Part shown: positions 1-10,771 of the stretch, in pieces | Layout of the letters: every line of letters begins with the position of its first letter | Numbering within the stretch: the first letter of the stretch is position 1 | From: Colias croceus | Taxonomy: Eukaryota > Arthropoda > Insecta > Lepidoptera > Pieridae | DNA length: 64,000 nt | Assembly: GCF_905220415.1 (NCBI RefSeq) | Contig: NC_059558.1 | Span: 6,770,501-6,834,500, forward strand | Direction of reading: 5' to 3' | Notes under the pieces: model-generated | What the model was told of the DNA's origin: nothing | Database searches by the model: none | Seen by the model: only the letters and a program-made list of their open reading frames with translations | Made by a program: the position numbers and the translations under genes

Positions 1-135
1 TAGCCTATGTTGATCAGTGAAGAAGCAGCTTTCTAATGGTGAAAGAATTTTTGAAATCGGTCCAGTAGTTTATGCGTGAAAACCATACATACATACATAA
101 TTACAAACCTTTCCTCTTTATAATATAAGTATAGA
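1..135 (-). mobile_element. Non-autonomous Helitron-like element, truncated by window edge
   Basis: On the minus strand the element begins TCTATACTTATATTATAAAG directly after an A, the 5' TC terminus expected of Helitrons. The body carries the 'ggtccagtagtttatg' phrase also seen in the copy at 62913-63128. The 3' hairpin and CTAG end lie outside the window. Family assignment rests on comparison with the complete copies in this window. Confidence 0.65.
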
Positions 136-1397
136 TTAGTATGGATAACGAATATAATGCGTTTTAATCCGTTAAAATCTATAATAGAGATTATAGCTAG
201 GTAGGTATAATATAATATAAGCGTATATTTATTTCGTTTCATCTCGTTTCGTATGTAATAACCGACGTCAAGCGTCCCATAGTCGTTAGCGCGAATCAAT
301 CAGGGGGTAATGAGGGGGACGAGGTCATACGATACTTGAGCTGACTTGACTCTTATGTATTTAGGAATCTATAGAGATTAGAGACTAGAGTTGATGACAA
401 TGGATCGGATTTCGCTGTTGATTATTCACTTGTTTTTATGTATTGTAGACGCTAACATCTCAGCTAATTCGATATGGTTGTCGATACAGTCCTGTATTTT
501 CATCAGATTAAATAACCGTATAGAAACAGTGCGTTTAAAGTAAAATTCGATCAATTTTCTGCTCACAATCCTGGCATTACGTCTATATCGCAGGACCTAT
601 TTAGGTCTTCATGCGCGCCGAGCACGCGAGGTTACAAGTTACAATCAACCTACAAGAAAAGGGCAAATATCTTTTTAAATATTGATCGAGGCAACATGAT
701 ATTTTATGTCAACATCGATCAAACAATGCCCCTCAGGATTGGGGACCGGATAAGTGGTCGGAAAGAATTAGGGGCGGCCGGGCGACGATAAGGGCGGGCC
801 CAGTAAACGGACGCGGGACTACTGAGACGTTATAGCGATTCAACCAGAGGCTTGGCAAGGGACGAAGACTTTAGGGTCTGTTAACATGACAAGGTATGTA
901 TTTGTGTTTTTCAAACCATGCCAAGATATAAGTAGTAGCGAAATGTATGATATTATGGTAATCAGGCGATTGAATGGTATTTAAATTAGGTATTCGATGA
1001 TTTGCCATGAACTTAACTTATGTTTTCGATGTTGGATTTATTAACTTTAATGGATAACCTTACCTGAAGATTTACAAAAACTATAAAAAACGCAACCGTG
1101 TATGAATTTTCGATGTATATTTAAAAGAATAAAGTCGTAAATTGCGCAACTCCAACAAAGGCCTTAAGGACGCTGTCACAAATCTGCGTTACTCAAATTT
1201 AGGTATCTAACGTCGCCACGTGGTTCGCGGGAACATCGCGCTCACGTAAACATAGCGCATTCCATTTTATAGACCATCTTCATACTTGATATTATTTTTT
1301 TTTATATTTTTATTGAAATTGATTCCAGAAGATTACTGGGAACTTTAAAAATTCATTTTGTTACTATTATTAGTAGGTACGATCCTTATAAGTATTT
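136..1397. other. Intergenic AT-rich DNA with one GC-rich island
   Basis: No gene is recognisable. About 721-860 is an abruptly GC-rich, non-repetitive island with no open frame of note, a possible conserved non-coding element. The rest is AT-rich unique-looking DNA. Confidence 0.4.
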
Positions 1398-1705
1398 TAG
1401 TGTATTCAACCAACTTAAAAAAGTGTGACTATTTTACAACAATTTGAATATGAATTGTATTATTGTTTACAATATCGAAGCTTTTTAAGAAATGTATAAA
1501 ATACTTTTTTAAGAATTATTATCATACATAATATTATATGTTACCGGCAATATATTAAACCCGGCATTGTAAGCAATTCTTAGTAAATGTATGTTATTCC
1601 GAGAAACAGTCGGAATGAAATAAATTAAATTCGTTACCACACATTCACATTACCTATATCTTTAAATATGAACTTTTCCTAAGTAGCAAACACATTTGCA
1701 AATGT

Positions 1706-2340
1706 GGGTGGTTTTTGGGGTAGCTATTAACCAATATGAGGTCAAAACTAAAATCCAAGATGGCACCGACGAAAATATGAAATCTTTTCGTCATGGGTGT
1801 CATTTTCAAGGAGTTGGAGTAGCTATTAAATAAGTATTAATCAATATGAGGTCAAATCTAAAATCCAAAATGGCGCCGACGACAATTTGACATCATTTCG
1901 TCACGGGTGTCATTTTCATGGTTTTTGGGGTAGCTATTAACCAATATGAGGTCAAAACTAAAATCCAAGATGGCGCCGACAAAAATTTTATATATTTTCT
2001 TCATGGGTGTCATTTTCATGGTTATTGGGGTAGCTATTAACGAATATGAGGTCAAAACTAAAATCCAAGATGGCGCCGACGAAAATTTTACATCTTTTCG
2101 ACATGGGTGTCATTTTCATGGTTTTTGGGGTAGCTATTAACCAATATGAGGTCAAAACTAAAATCGAAGATGGCGCCGACGAAAATTTTACATCATTTCG
2201 TCACGGGTGTCATTTTCATGGTTATTGGGGTAGCTATTAACGAATATGAGGTCAAAACTAAAATCCAAGATGGCGCCGACGAAAATTTTACATATTTTCG
2301 TCATGGGTGTCATTTTCATGGTTTTTGGGGTATCTATTAA
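1706..2340 (+). repeat. 100-bp satellite array, forward (copy 1, part A)
   Basis: Roughly six monomers of about 100 bp recur, each containing CCAATATGAGGTCAAAACTA, the phrase GATGGCGCCGACGAAAATTT and GGGTGTCATTTTCATGG. The second monomer is slightly longer and degenerate. Sequence variants mark monomer types in the order A, B, C just before the array is interrupted at 2340. The 64-residue open frames across the array are by-products of a 100-bp period and are not genes. Confidence 0.95.
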
Positions 2341-3239
2341 TTAATGTAATGTACTAACATAGTAATTAAGAAATTACTAACAAGTGGACCTATGTTGTTT
2401 CTATTAATAAATAAATTATTATTATTATGTTTCTCGGTTCCATAATACTCGGGTACCACCAGAAGGACGGTACCCGGACCTTTGGAAGGCTTACGTGGGG
2501 ACACGGATCCAACACGCAGAGGCCCTTTCGAGACTTTTACTGTGTTGTGGGACACCAGCCGCAGCCTGCCCATGACTGCACTATAGAGATACAGTCCTAG
2601 GCAGTCCGCGGCCGATGTAGGACTATTGTGAGAAATGGAAGCAAAATAAACCGGGCTATGGAATGGGATGCTACATGGACTGGCATTGGGGACTATAGAA
2701 ACTATGGCACCTGCCTTTCTACTTAAGGGAAGTAAAAATTTGTTGGCAGATGGTGACTCGCCCTCTCACTGTATGGGCCCCCGAAATAAGTCGCTGCAAT
2801 AGTGCGACAAGGGTGACAACATATTGTGAGCAGCTTAGAGTGGAGAGGCGTCCCTGGACTTTAAACTACGATCACGCGCTCCCTGAGGGTCCAGCATCAC
2901 GTGCCCACTCGCCACTTACGCTTCGCATCCACCCTTCGAGCTAAAAGCTCTCGCGACTCCACTCTGGCCGGCCGGTTAAGGCGAGCCAGAGGTGGGGGTC
3001 CTGTCCTCGTCAGGCTTCACTCCGACCGGCCGGTGAAGGTAAGCCGGAGATGAAGACAGGGGCCTCCCCCGGGAGCACTCGGTTCCCGCAGGGTCACTAC
3101 TCCCCGACACCCCGCCACAAGGTGTCTTGCGGGTTGACTGATTGCACGGGTGGAATATCTGTTGTCACGTAGACAACAGATATTCCAACCGTGGGCGATG
3201 GGGTCGTCACATCCCTACGCCCTTATTATTATTATTATT
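2341..3239 (+). mobile_element. Retroelement-like insertion with terminal hairpin and (TTA)n tail
   Basis: The satellite stops at ...CTATTAA and resumes after a (TTA)n tract, so about 900 bp are inserted. The insert is GC-rich from about 2430 and carries two degenerate copies of a GGCCGGCCGGT-containing block (about 2967 and 3025). It ends in a perfect 16-bp-arm hairpin (3151-3187) followed by (TTA)n at 3223-3239. A hairpin plus a simple-repeat 3' tail is typical of the 3' end of a 5'-truncated non-LTR retrotransposon. No reverse transcriptase frame is present. An AATTATTATTATTATG tract at about 2412 suggests the first 70 bp may be a separate fragment. The family was not identified. Confidence 0.55.
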
Positions 3240-3744
3240 AACCAATATGAGGTCAAAACTAAAATCCAAGATGGTGTCGACGAAACTTTACATCTTTTCG
3301 GCATGGGTGTCATTTTCATGGTTATTGGGGTAGCTATTAACGAATATGAGGTCAAAACTAAAATCCAAGATGGCGCCGACGAAAATTTTACATCTTTTCG
3401 ACATGGGTGTCATTTTCATGGTTTTTGGGGTAGCTATTAACCAATATGAGGTCAAAACTAAAATCGAAGATGGCGCCGACGAAAATTTTACATCATTTCG
3501 TCACGGGTGTCATTTTCATTGTTATTGGGGTAGCTATTAACGAATATGAGGTCAAAACTAAAATCCAAGATGGCGCCGACGAAAATTTTACATATTTTCG
3601 TCATGGGTGTCATTTTCATGGTTTTTGGGGTATCTATTAACCAATATGAGGTCAAAACTAAAATCCAAGATGGTGTCGACGAAACTTTACATCTTTTCGG
3701 CATGGGTGTCATTTTCAAGGTTTTTGAGAGAGCTATTACCAAAT
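3240..3744 (+). repeat. 100-bp satellite array, forward (copy 1, part B)
   Basis: Five monomers in the order V, A, B, C, V, where V has GATGGTGTCGACGAAACTTT. The A-B-C block at about 3330-3640 matches 2030-2340 almost base for base (one clear substitution near 3520), giving a four-monomer, 400-bp higher-order unit. Confidence 0.95.
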
Positions 3745-4164
3745 CCCCAATGTAACCGTCGATAATTAGGTATATTTTTCTTACTCCTTTAAAGTAAACT
3801 TAAATAAAATAACAAAAACGTTAACAACCACAGTTTTGTAGAAAGTCTTAAAAAAAACAATTTTAAAGAACATTGAAATGCATATTTAGAAATTTAATAT
3901 AAAACGCAACTCTGTGGCAATCATGTTAATATTCTGACAGATATTAGTAACTTTAAATATATTCTTTAAATATATTCGCTAAACTTTATTTAAAATAAAG
4001 TTTATCTAAAACATTTAAACGAAGAGAATAAAATAAAAAAGAACGTGTGTGCCGAGAAAACGTGTCAGGAGTGAAACTTCTTTGGCGAGATTCATAGATA
4101 CCAAAATCGCCGCCTTGCTCCATAACGCGACAGTATTACCATGACGCGATCTTGAAATTCGACG
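3745..4164. other. Unique core between inverted satellite arms, copy 1
   Basis: This spacer is homologous to 21010-21340. Shared blocks include GAAGAGAATAAAATAAAAAA, a TTCATAGATAC segment, and a module of about 85 bp (CCGCCTTGCTCCATAACGCG through CATGACGCGATCTTGAAATT). That module also occurs inverted in the 34-kb and 36-kb units. No coding capacity is convincing. Confidence 0.6.
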
Positions 4165-4978
4165 ACCATCTTGGATTTTAGTTTTGACCTCATATTCGTT
4201 AATAGCTACCCCAAAAACCATGAAAATGACACCCATCACGAAAAATGTCAAATTTTCGTCAGCGCCATCTTGGATTATAGTTTTGACCTCATATTCGTTA
4301 ATAGCTATCCCAAAAACCATGAAAATGACACCCATGATGAAAAGATGTCAAATTTTTCGTCGGCGCCATCTTGGATTATAGTTTTGACCTCATATTCGAT
4401 AATAGCTACCCCAAAAACCATGAAAATGACACCCATGACGAAAAGATGTAAAATTTTCGTCGGCGCCATCTTGGATTTCAGTTTTGACCTCATATTCGTT
4501 AATAGCTACCCCAAAAACCATGAAAATGACACCCATGACGAAAAGATGTAAAATTTTTGTCGGCGCCATCTTGGATTATAGTTTTGACCTCATATTCGTT
4601 AATAGCTACCCCAAAAACCATGAAAATGACACCCATGACGAAAAGATGTAAAATTTTCGTCGGCGCCATCTTGGATTTCAGTTTTGACCTCATATTGGTT
4701 AATAGCTACCCCAAAAACCATGAAAATGACACCCATGACGAAAAGTTGTAAAATTTTTGTCGGCGCCATCTTGGATTATAGTTTTGACCTCATATTCGTT
4801 AATAGCTACCCCAAAAACCATGAAAATGACACCCATGACGAAAAGATGTAAAATTTTCGTCGGCGCCATCTTGGATTTCAGTTTTGACCTCATATTCGGT
4901 AATAGCTACCCCAAAAACTATGAAAATGACACCCATCACGAAAAAAAGCCAAATTTTCATCGACGCCATCTTGAATTG
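4165..4978 (-). repeat. 100-bp satellite array, reverse (copy 1)
   Basis: About eight monomers in the opposite orientation to the left arm. From about 4440 two variants alternate (TTTTCGTCGG with GGATTTCAG, and TTTTTGTCGG with GGATTATAG), giving a 200-bp dimeric higher-order unit, unlike the 400-bp unit of the forward arm. Confidence 0.95.
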
Positions 4979-5832
4979 TTTTACCCCACCAATCTATTCA
5001 ACAACCCATAAAAAAGAGGATCTCAGGCAAGGTAATTTTAAAAACATAATTTTAAATTACAAATAATTGGAATATGAAACTTATACAGTTTACTCATAAA
5101 AAGTATCAAATATTTCAAATCACGAAAAAGACAGTGCACGCACAATAATCTTTTTTATTTCGTTTTTATTTTTGTCACGAGGAGCGATACACCCGTCCTT
5201 CCAAGAGCGCTTCTGAGCGCGGTCTGACGAACCGCGAGAACAAAATGTATGAAGAAATCGACAAGTATTTTTAATTTAGCTCATTATTGAAATAAAATTT
5301 TGATTTAGATTCATAAAAATTACACCATATATAAAGGACTATATATCCCTCAATAAGATATAGTTAAGAAGATAGATTAGGCTCTTAATTTTCCTAAAAT
5401 GGTACCGGTTTAGACCCCATTTTTTTGCATTTTATGCGTTTATTGTGATGGAAAAAACGTATTTCAGCGACAATTTTGTATGACGTCGTACAATTTTTAT
5501 AAAATGAACGTAAAGCTGAATATATTATCTTTAAATTAAGATATTACTATGTTCTCACGTGTAATTGCTTTAAGTTAAAATGGTACCGAAAAACAGCGTG
5601 TTTTTGTAAAAATACGTTATAGCGTCCTTAATAAGCGACCCTGCAGCATTCGTCAAAATCTTTGTTTTGACGGCACTTCGAAACTTTGGTAAGTATTTTT
5701 CAGCAAGACTTGTTTTTTTCAAAACCAACCGCAAACAATATTTCGTTTTATCAGCTTTTGATTTATTTTATAAAAAATAGGTATTTAATTTTAATATAGG
5801 TATTGCCATTTTTGTTATTGTTCCAAAATTAA
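4979..5832. other. Intergenic AT-rich DNA
   Basis: No gene, repeat array or transposon terminus was recognised. The region is AT-rich with short homopolymer runs. Confidence 0.4.
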
Positions 5833-6054
5833 GGCCGGTTGCAGAGCTTGACCGACCATCAGTGCGTACGTCAGTCGCGCTTGTCAAGTCATATGTATGG
5901 AAATTCATAAAACCGTTCATAGCTAGACCGACCATACGCACGCGTATTGTCATGCGTAGTAGACAGTAGTGTCATAGTCACAATTGTTGATGCGTATCGT
6001 CAGGACCGACGGTACGCACTGACGGTCGGTCAAGCTCTGCGACTGCAACCAGCC
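5833..6054. mobile_element. PIF/Harbinger-type MITE, 222 bp
   Basis: Terminal inverted repeats begin GGCCGGTTGCAGAGCTTGAC on the left and end in the imperfect complement ...CTGCAACCAGCC on the right. The element is flanked by TAA on both sides (5830-5832 and 6055-6057), the 3-bp TWA duplication typical of PIF/Harbinger. It has no coding capacity, so it would be mobilised by another element's transposase. Confidence 0.8.
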
Positions 6055-6170
6055 TAAAACAATAATTTTGAAACAATCTAGTATTTTTAGCCATCGTCCA
6101 TCACACTACGTGCTGCAACTTCGTACGCTATATGTATAAAAATATATTAAGTGTTTGATGTATATACTAA

Positions 6171-6337
6171 CTAGTGGTCCGCCCCGGCTTCGCCCGTGGT
6201 ACCTACATGTTTAAAGTATCCTATCTCTCAAGTTGGATCGAACTGCACATGGTGTGCGAATTTTATTATAATCGGTTAAGTGGTTTAGGAGTCCATTGAG
6301 GACAAACATTGTGACACGAGATTTATATATATTAAGA
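6171..6337 (-). mobile_element. Helitron-like element (AAATCTCGTGTCACAATG family)
   Basis: Read on the minus strand it starts TCTTAATATATATAAATCTC after an A. It ends with the hairpin-forming CGGGCGAAGCCGGGGCGG and then CTAG, before a T. The copy at 63413-63580 belongs to the same family. It is non-autonomous with no coding capacity. Confidence 0.8.
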
Positions 6338-9188
6338 TTACTAACTGTTGTTGCTTATATAAAAAAATATATAAATAACTTCTTAGAAAATATAAAATAA
6401 GTACTAGGTATGCATAACAGCTAGTTGGTAGACAAGTTTGAGTCATGTCCGCGGGCGCCGCTTCCTTGCTAAGCAATTTAGCTGTCCTAGTTACCACTAA
6501 TTTGAATGAATTTCAATTTTCCCCCGCTATACTTTGTAATTAATCTGCAGGACAAGAGATTAAAACCCAGACTATCATTAGAACATGTTATAAGAACAAT
6601 CTTGATCATTACAAAAATAATCAATGTATGTAGGTATTTCAGAAAAAAATGCTAGTACCACAGACTAATAATTATATACTACGTATACAACTAGTACGTA
6701 AGTACCATCAACCTCACAGAACTATATCGAGATAGTTCTGTCTTCTGTGATCAACCTACTAAAATAAATTCTATAGGGTCCTAAATCTATATAATAATGA
6801 TAGAATATATATTGTATAATGATTGTAGTAGTATGTGTAAGTAGGTATGTGTAATTTATCCGACTTCCAAACAAATTACTCCGTTCAGACAGTTTACTGA
6901 TTACTGTGGTTCAGACTTCAAGTATGTTGGTCACAGTAAGATAATAATTTTAAAGTACGAGTATAGTGTAAAATGTAGGAAACATATTTTGTTTACATAA
7001 AAATTAATGAGCAATGTCTAATGGCGGAATGTTATCAATCACTCGTGATAATAAGGCATGTCTACCTAATGGCGCGGTGAGGCGTCATTACGAGTAAATT
7101 ACGCAGAGCTGCTGATGATTATGCGCTCCTGGTAGTTGAACCGTACATTGTGATACTTTGTGATCGGACGCAAGGTCGTTGGCGCGTCCAAAAGTAAAGA
7201 TGGCGGCTGTTAAAGTTTCGACATTTTTATTCGTAAGATAATTTCTGCCTTATAATAAATAAATAGATAAGTAGACTAGTGGATCAATTTGCTGTAATAT
7301 CTGAGAAACATGTGTTTTAATTAATTGTTATTACACTTTTAAATTACTTCATCGAGCATCAAAATACATAATAATAATATCCGTCATTTGCAAGTTGCAA
7401 CTATTAGCTATATACTAGTTATTATTCATTCTGTGCTAAAGTAAAAACGAAGACTGCGCATAAAAAATATTTCATCTTTGAAAAAAAAACCACACATATT
7501 TTATGTTCTTCTGGTAACTGGCTTATATATTGTAATACATTGTGGTGTCGGTACGAGGTCATCGTTATCCGAGTAATGATAATATAGTCACCATCGTTTA
7601 TGAGGCTCTAGTAACCGAAACATTTTTATATGCTGTGGTCATGGTCGCATTAGTTGTTTAGTTAAGTATGCATTTTTTATAGTAGGTATATAGCAATAGG
7701 GATCGTTAATTTTAACCTACAGTGTCCGACAGTTAAAATTTAAACTAATCTTTGCGTCAAAAAGTGCTACAGCATGCGATAGAAACTAACAGAGAAACTC
7801 AGCATGTGTTTGATGTAAAATTTTTGTATATTTCCCGTTTTATTTTTAAAAAGTTATTATTGTCATGATTAGGTTTTCGATATCAGTTTTAGGTTTTTTG
7901 ATATCTGCAGTAGTTACGGAATAATCGCATGTACACTAACGATTACACCCTGTATAGATAGTATTACAATATATGTACGTAATAATAAAACTAGCTATTT
8001 CTGTTTAAATTTCCAGTCTCGAGTTATACAATATGCATTTTATTCCCGATATAACGACCTTGTTAAGAACGCGACTAAAGTCAAATCACCAATCAACATT
8101 TAGTTGATACGTGTAATATTCAAGACCAAATATAAAAAATAAAATATATGTAAAACTTGATGATATTTTCGATTATCCTGTTTGATCAAAAACATAAAAT
8201 ATTGAAATTGACTCGATAGAAATAATTCACGAAGTTACCTCTAAATTTCACACTTTGACGTTTTTTACTTGACATGGTTATGCCTATTATGTTATTTTTT
8301 TCATAAACAATTATATTGAAACATTTGTGAGAACTTTGTTATACCACTTTTGTCTAATTACTTTTAGTTTTGATTTAATCACGATAAAACACTTTTGGCG
8401 CTTACTATATTTTTAATTACGCAAGAAATCATCTTGCATCGCACGTTCTAGGAGCTTCAAACATAATTCTATTTCATACATCAGACGCTATCGCTCCGTT
8501 GAGACGAGTAGACCGTGCTCAAGTTGCTGTGCCGCGCGCCGATTTTTTAATAATATTGTTTTAATATTGTTTTTTTGAAAATGGTAAACAACAAAAGAAA
8601 ATTGAAACTTCAGAAACGAGAACTAAAAGAGATTCGTATTTACATGATATCTAACTAATTTTCGAAGATAAGTATAGTATTGTAATCATATTAATAAATA
8701 TTAAATACCTAATTATTATTTATAATAAATAATAATAATTATTATTTATTAATATGTATTAATAAAAAATACGACTTTCGATTCATTTATGCAGGTGAGT
8801 TTAGATATTACATAAATATGTAATATCTAATCACACTCACACGAATTTATGCAAATGCATAAATTCGTTTCCGTGGGCTGAGTATTGACGCGACGATCTT
8901 AGGTATACAAACATATATATAGGTATATATTATATGGATACAAATATTTCATTCATAGTGTTACATCAATAAAATCAAGAAAGATTTATATGTACCTAGT
9001 ATATTTTTTTATTAATTACTTATTACCATTACTACTATGATTACCTACTACCTATTTGTAGATTCCTATGGTTGTTCCAGTAAATAACGTAAAAAGGTTG
9101 TGAATAGTAGATATATATAATATAATATATTCACAATCTGTATTATAATAATCACTGGTGCAGTGAACTCCCATATAAATAATTATAA
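6338..9188. other. Intergenic AT-rich DNA with small perfect palindromes
   Basis: No gene is recognised. A mildly GC-richer stretch with GATGGCGG lies at 7020-7210. Palindromes occur at 6720-6757 and 8801-8868 (listed separately). Confidence 0.4.
8801..8868. repeat. Two adjacent perfect short hairpins
   Basis: Hairpin 1 (8801-8830) has 13-bp perfect arms TTAGATATTACAT around AAAT. Hairpin 2 (8841-8868) has 13-bp perfect arms ACGAATTTATGCA around AA. GTGAGT/ACTCAC pairs extend hairpin 1 imperfectly. They may be a decayed MITE or a structured binding site; function is unknown. Confidence 0.7.
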
Positions 9189-9377
9189 TCCATACTATAA
9201 TATTATAAATGCGAAAGTAACTCTGTCTGTCTGTCTGTTACTCAATCACGCCTAAACTACTGAACCAATTTGCATGAAATTTGGTATGGAGATATTTTGA
9301 TACCCGAGAAAGGACATAGGCTACCTTTTATTGCGAAATACATATGTACCACGGGCGAAGCCGGGGCGGACCTCTAG
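9189..9377 (+). mobile_element. Helitron-like element (GCGAAAGTAAC / GTCTGTCTGTCTG family)
   Basis: It starts TCCATACTATAATATTATAA after A and ends with the hairpin region GGGCGAAGCCGGGGCGG plus CTAG before T. The body carries GTCTGTCTGTCTG and GATACCCGAGAAAGGACATA. Related copies are at 33000-33236 and 36530-36712. Confidence 0.85.
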
Positions 9378-9450
9378 TAAATTATAAAGTTATACCTGCT
9401 CATTATTTGAAATCTATCGTAAAATTAAATAAAATAAGTAACTTTACTCG

Positions 9451-9626
9451 TCTAAATATTTGTATATATAAAAATGAAACCCGTTTCGCGTTGTCACGGT
9501 ATCACGTGTGAACGGCTGAACCGATTTCGATAATTCTTTTTTTATTGTATCCCTTGAAGGATGAAGGATGGTTCTCATGTAGAGAAAACGTAAAAATGTA
9601 CGGGCGAAGCCGGGGCGGACCGCTAG
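9451..9626 (+). mobile_element. Helitron-like element (TATATAAAAATGAAACC family)
   Basis: The start is near TCTAAATATTTGTATATATA. The 3' end CGGGCGAAGCCGGGGCGGAC followed by CGCTAG is nearly identical to the 3' ends of the other families while the 5' half differs. The 5' boundary is approximate. Confidence 0.7.
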
Positions 9627-9883
9627 TTACAAATAAAATACATATATCATTCATAAGTAACACGCGAAACGGAGCGCTCTCGATTGCGCTCATATGAAAC
9701 AACATTCAGTACAATGCCTACATACGAAATCCAATAAGAGAAATTTCGCGACAGTCCTGCGCGTGAATCAAAAGATGGAATATCCATTTTTGGAGCGCCG
9801 GTTTCAAGCGACGGTGATAGCAGCAATTGCGCACGACGCGACGGCGACCTTGCCACTCCTATATTATAAACAAACACTATGAA

Positions 9884-10270
9884 TAGGGTTGCCAACTTTT
9901 TTTACAAGAAATAAAGTACGTATATTCATTATTCAGGTCTCTCTCTCTCTCTTGTCGGTCCCTCATGTCTGAGGATCGTGGTCAGCATCAGGGTTGCATC
10001 TGGAGCGGATGATTTGCCTCCACCGGTCTCTGTCCATGGCGTCTCTTACGACCGTGTAAAAAAAATATTAAACAGTATTTATTGTAGTGTGTGCCCTCTG
10101 ACTAAATAAAAAAAAATTGTGAGCGTCTAAATGTAACACATTATATCTGTCTATATTATGTGTCTGCACTTTGATGCTGAAAACAGTCTTTTGTATAAAT
10201 ACTTTTTATTTGTTAAACAGTAAAAAGTATAATTTAGTGAAAAACAGTAGAATACTGTTTGGCAACCCTA
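9884..10270. mobile_element. hAT-type non-autonomous element, 387 bp
   Basis: The termini are TAGGGTTGCCAA and TTGGCAACCCTA. The flanks ACTATGAA and AGTATGAA form an 8-bp target duplication with one mismatch, as expected for hAT. The interior at about 9945-10055 (TCCCTCATGTCTGAGGATCG and CTGTCCATGGCGTCTCTTAC) resembles a retroelement fragment carried inside or inserted later. Confidence 0.75.
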
Positions 10271-10396
10271 AGTATGAATACACTCGCGAATGCAAATTCG
10301 GGGATTTTCTAATTTTGCTAAATTTTTGCGTTTGTAGTAGTGTATGGTCAGCAAATAAAAAAAACAACATTTTATTTTTAGTTTTTATTATATATA

Positions 10397-10771
10397 CAGG
10401 GTTACTTGTAAAACACCAGCAACCTCGCAGGACAAGATACCTTACATCATAAGTAACAACATTAATAATTGTTCTACGACTTTTGATATTTTGTTAGATT
10501 TTATTTTCATAAATAAATAAATGTTCATTTCATTTTCCGTTTGAATATTATAAACTCTACGCGCATCACAAAAATTACGTAAACAAGAAGCGAACGGGAG
10601 GGGAAAGGGGGCGTCGCGTCGCGGTTGTTCTTTCGATGATGAGTAGAACAACAAATCATTTAAAAATAATTTATTTCGTTATGCCAACAGCCAAAAGTCG
10701 TAGAACAAATGTTACTTATGATGTTAGCTATCTTGTCCTGCGAGGTTGCCGGTGTTTTACAAATAACCCTG
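10397..10771. mobile_element. Tc1/mariner-type MITE with long inverted repeats, 375 bp
   Basis: Arms of about 85 bp start CAGGGTTACTTGTAAAACAC on the left and CAGGGTTATTTGTAAAACAC on the right (complement). TA on both sides (10395-10396, 10772-10773) is the Tc1/mariner target duplication. The interior is not coding. The arms differ at several positions, so the insertion is not recent. Confidence 0.85.

Larger units (their letters stand above)
1398..4978. mobile_element. Foldback-like element with inverted 100-bp satellite arms, copy 1
   Basis: The order is a unique left flank (1398-1705), a forward 100-bp array (1706-2340 and 3240-3744), a unique core (3745-4164) and a reverse-oriented array of the same monomer (4165-4978). 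The same order recurs at 19742-22237, and both the left flank and the core are recognisably homologous between the loci, so this is one dispersed element rather than two chance arrays. The architecture resembles Drosophila foldback (FB) and Tetris elements, whose inverted arms are tandem repeats. No transposase was found and outer termini and target duplication are not clear. Confidence 0.65.

Noticed and set aside
1706..2340. Regular repeats that could suggest a CRISPR array
   Set aside because: The whole 100-bp monomer repeats with no variable spacers, and the DNA is eukaryotic.
1858..4893. Many open frames of about 64 residues across the satellite arrays
   Set aside because: They overlap in several frames, repeat with the 100-bp period (not a multiple of 3) and occur on both strands; they arise from the repeat and are not genes.
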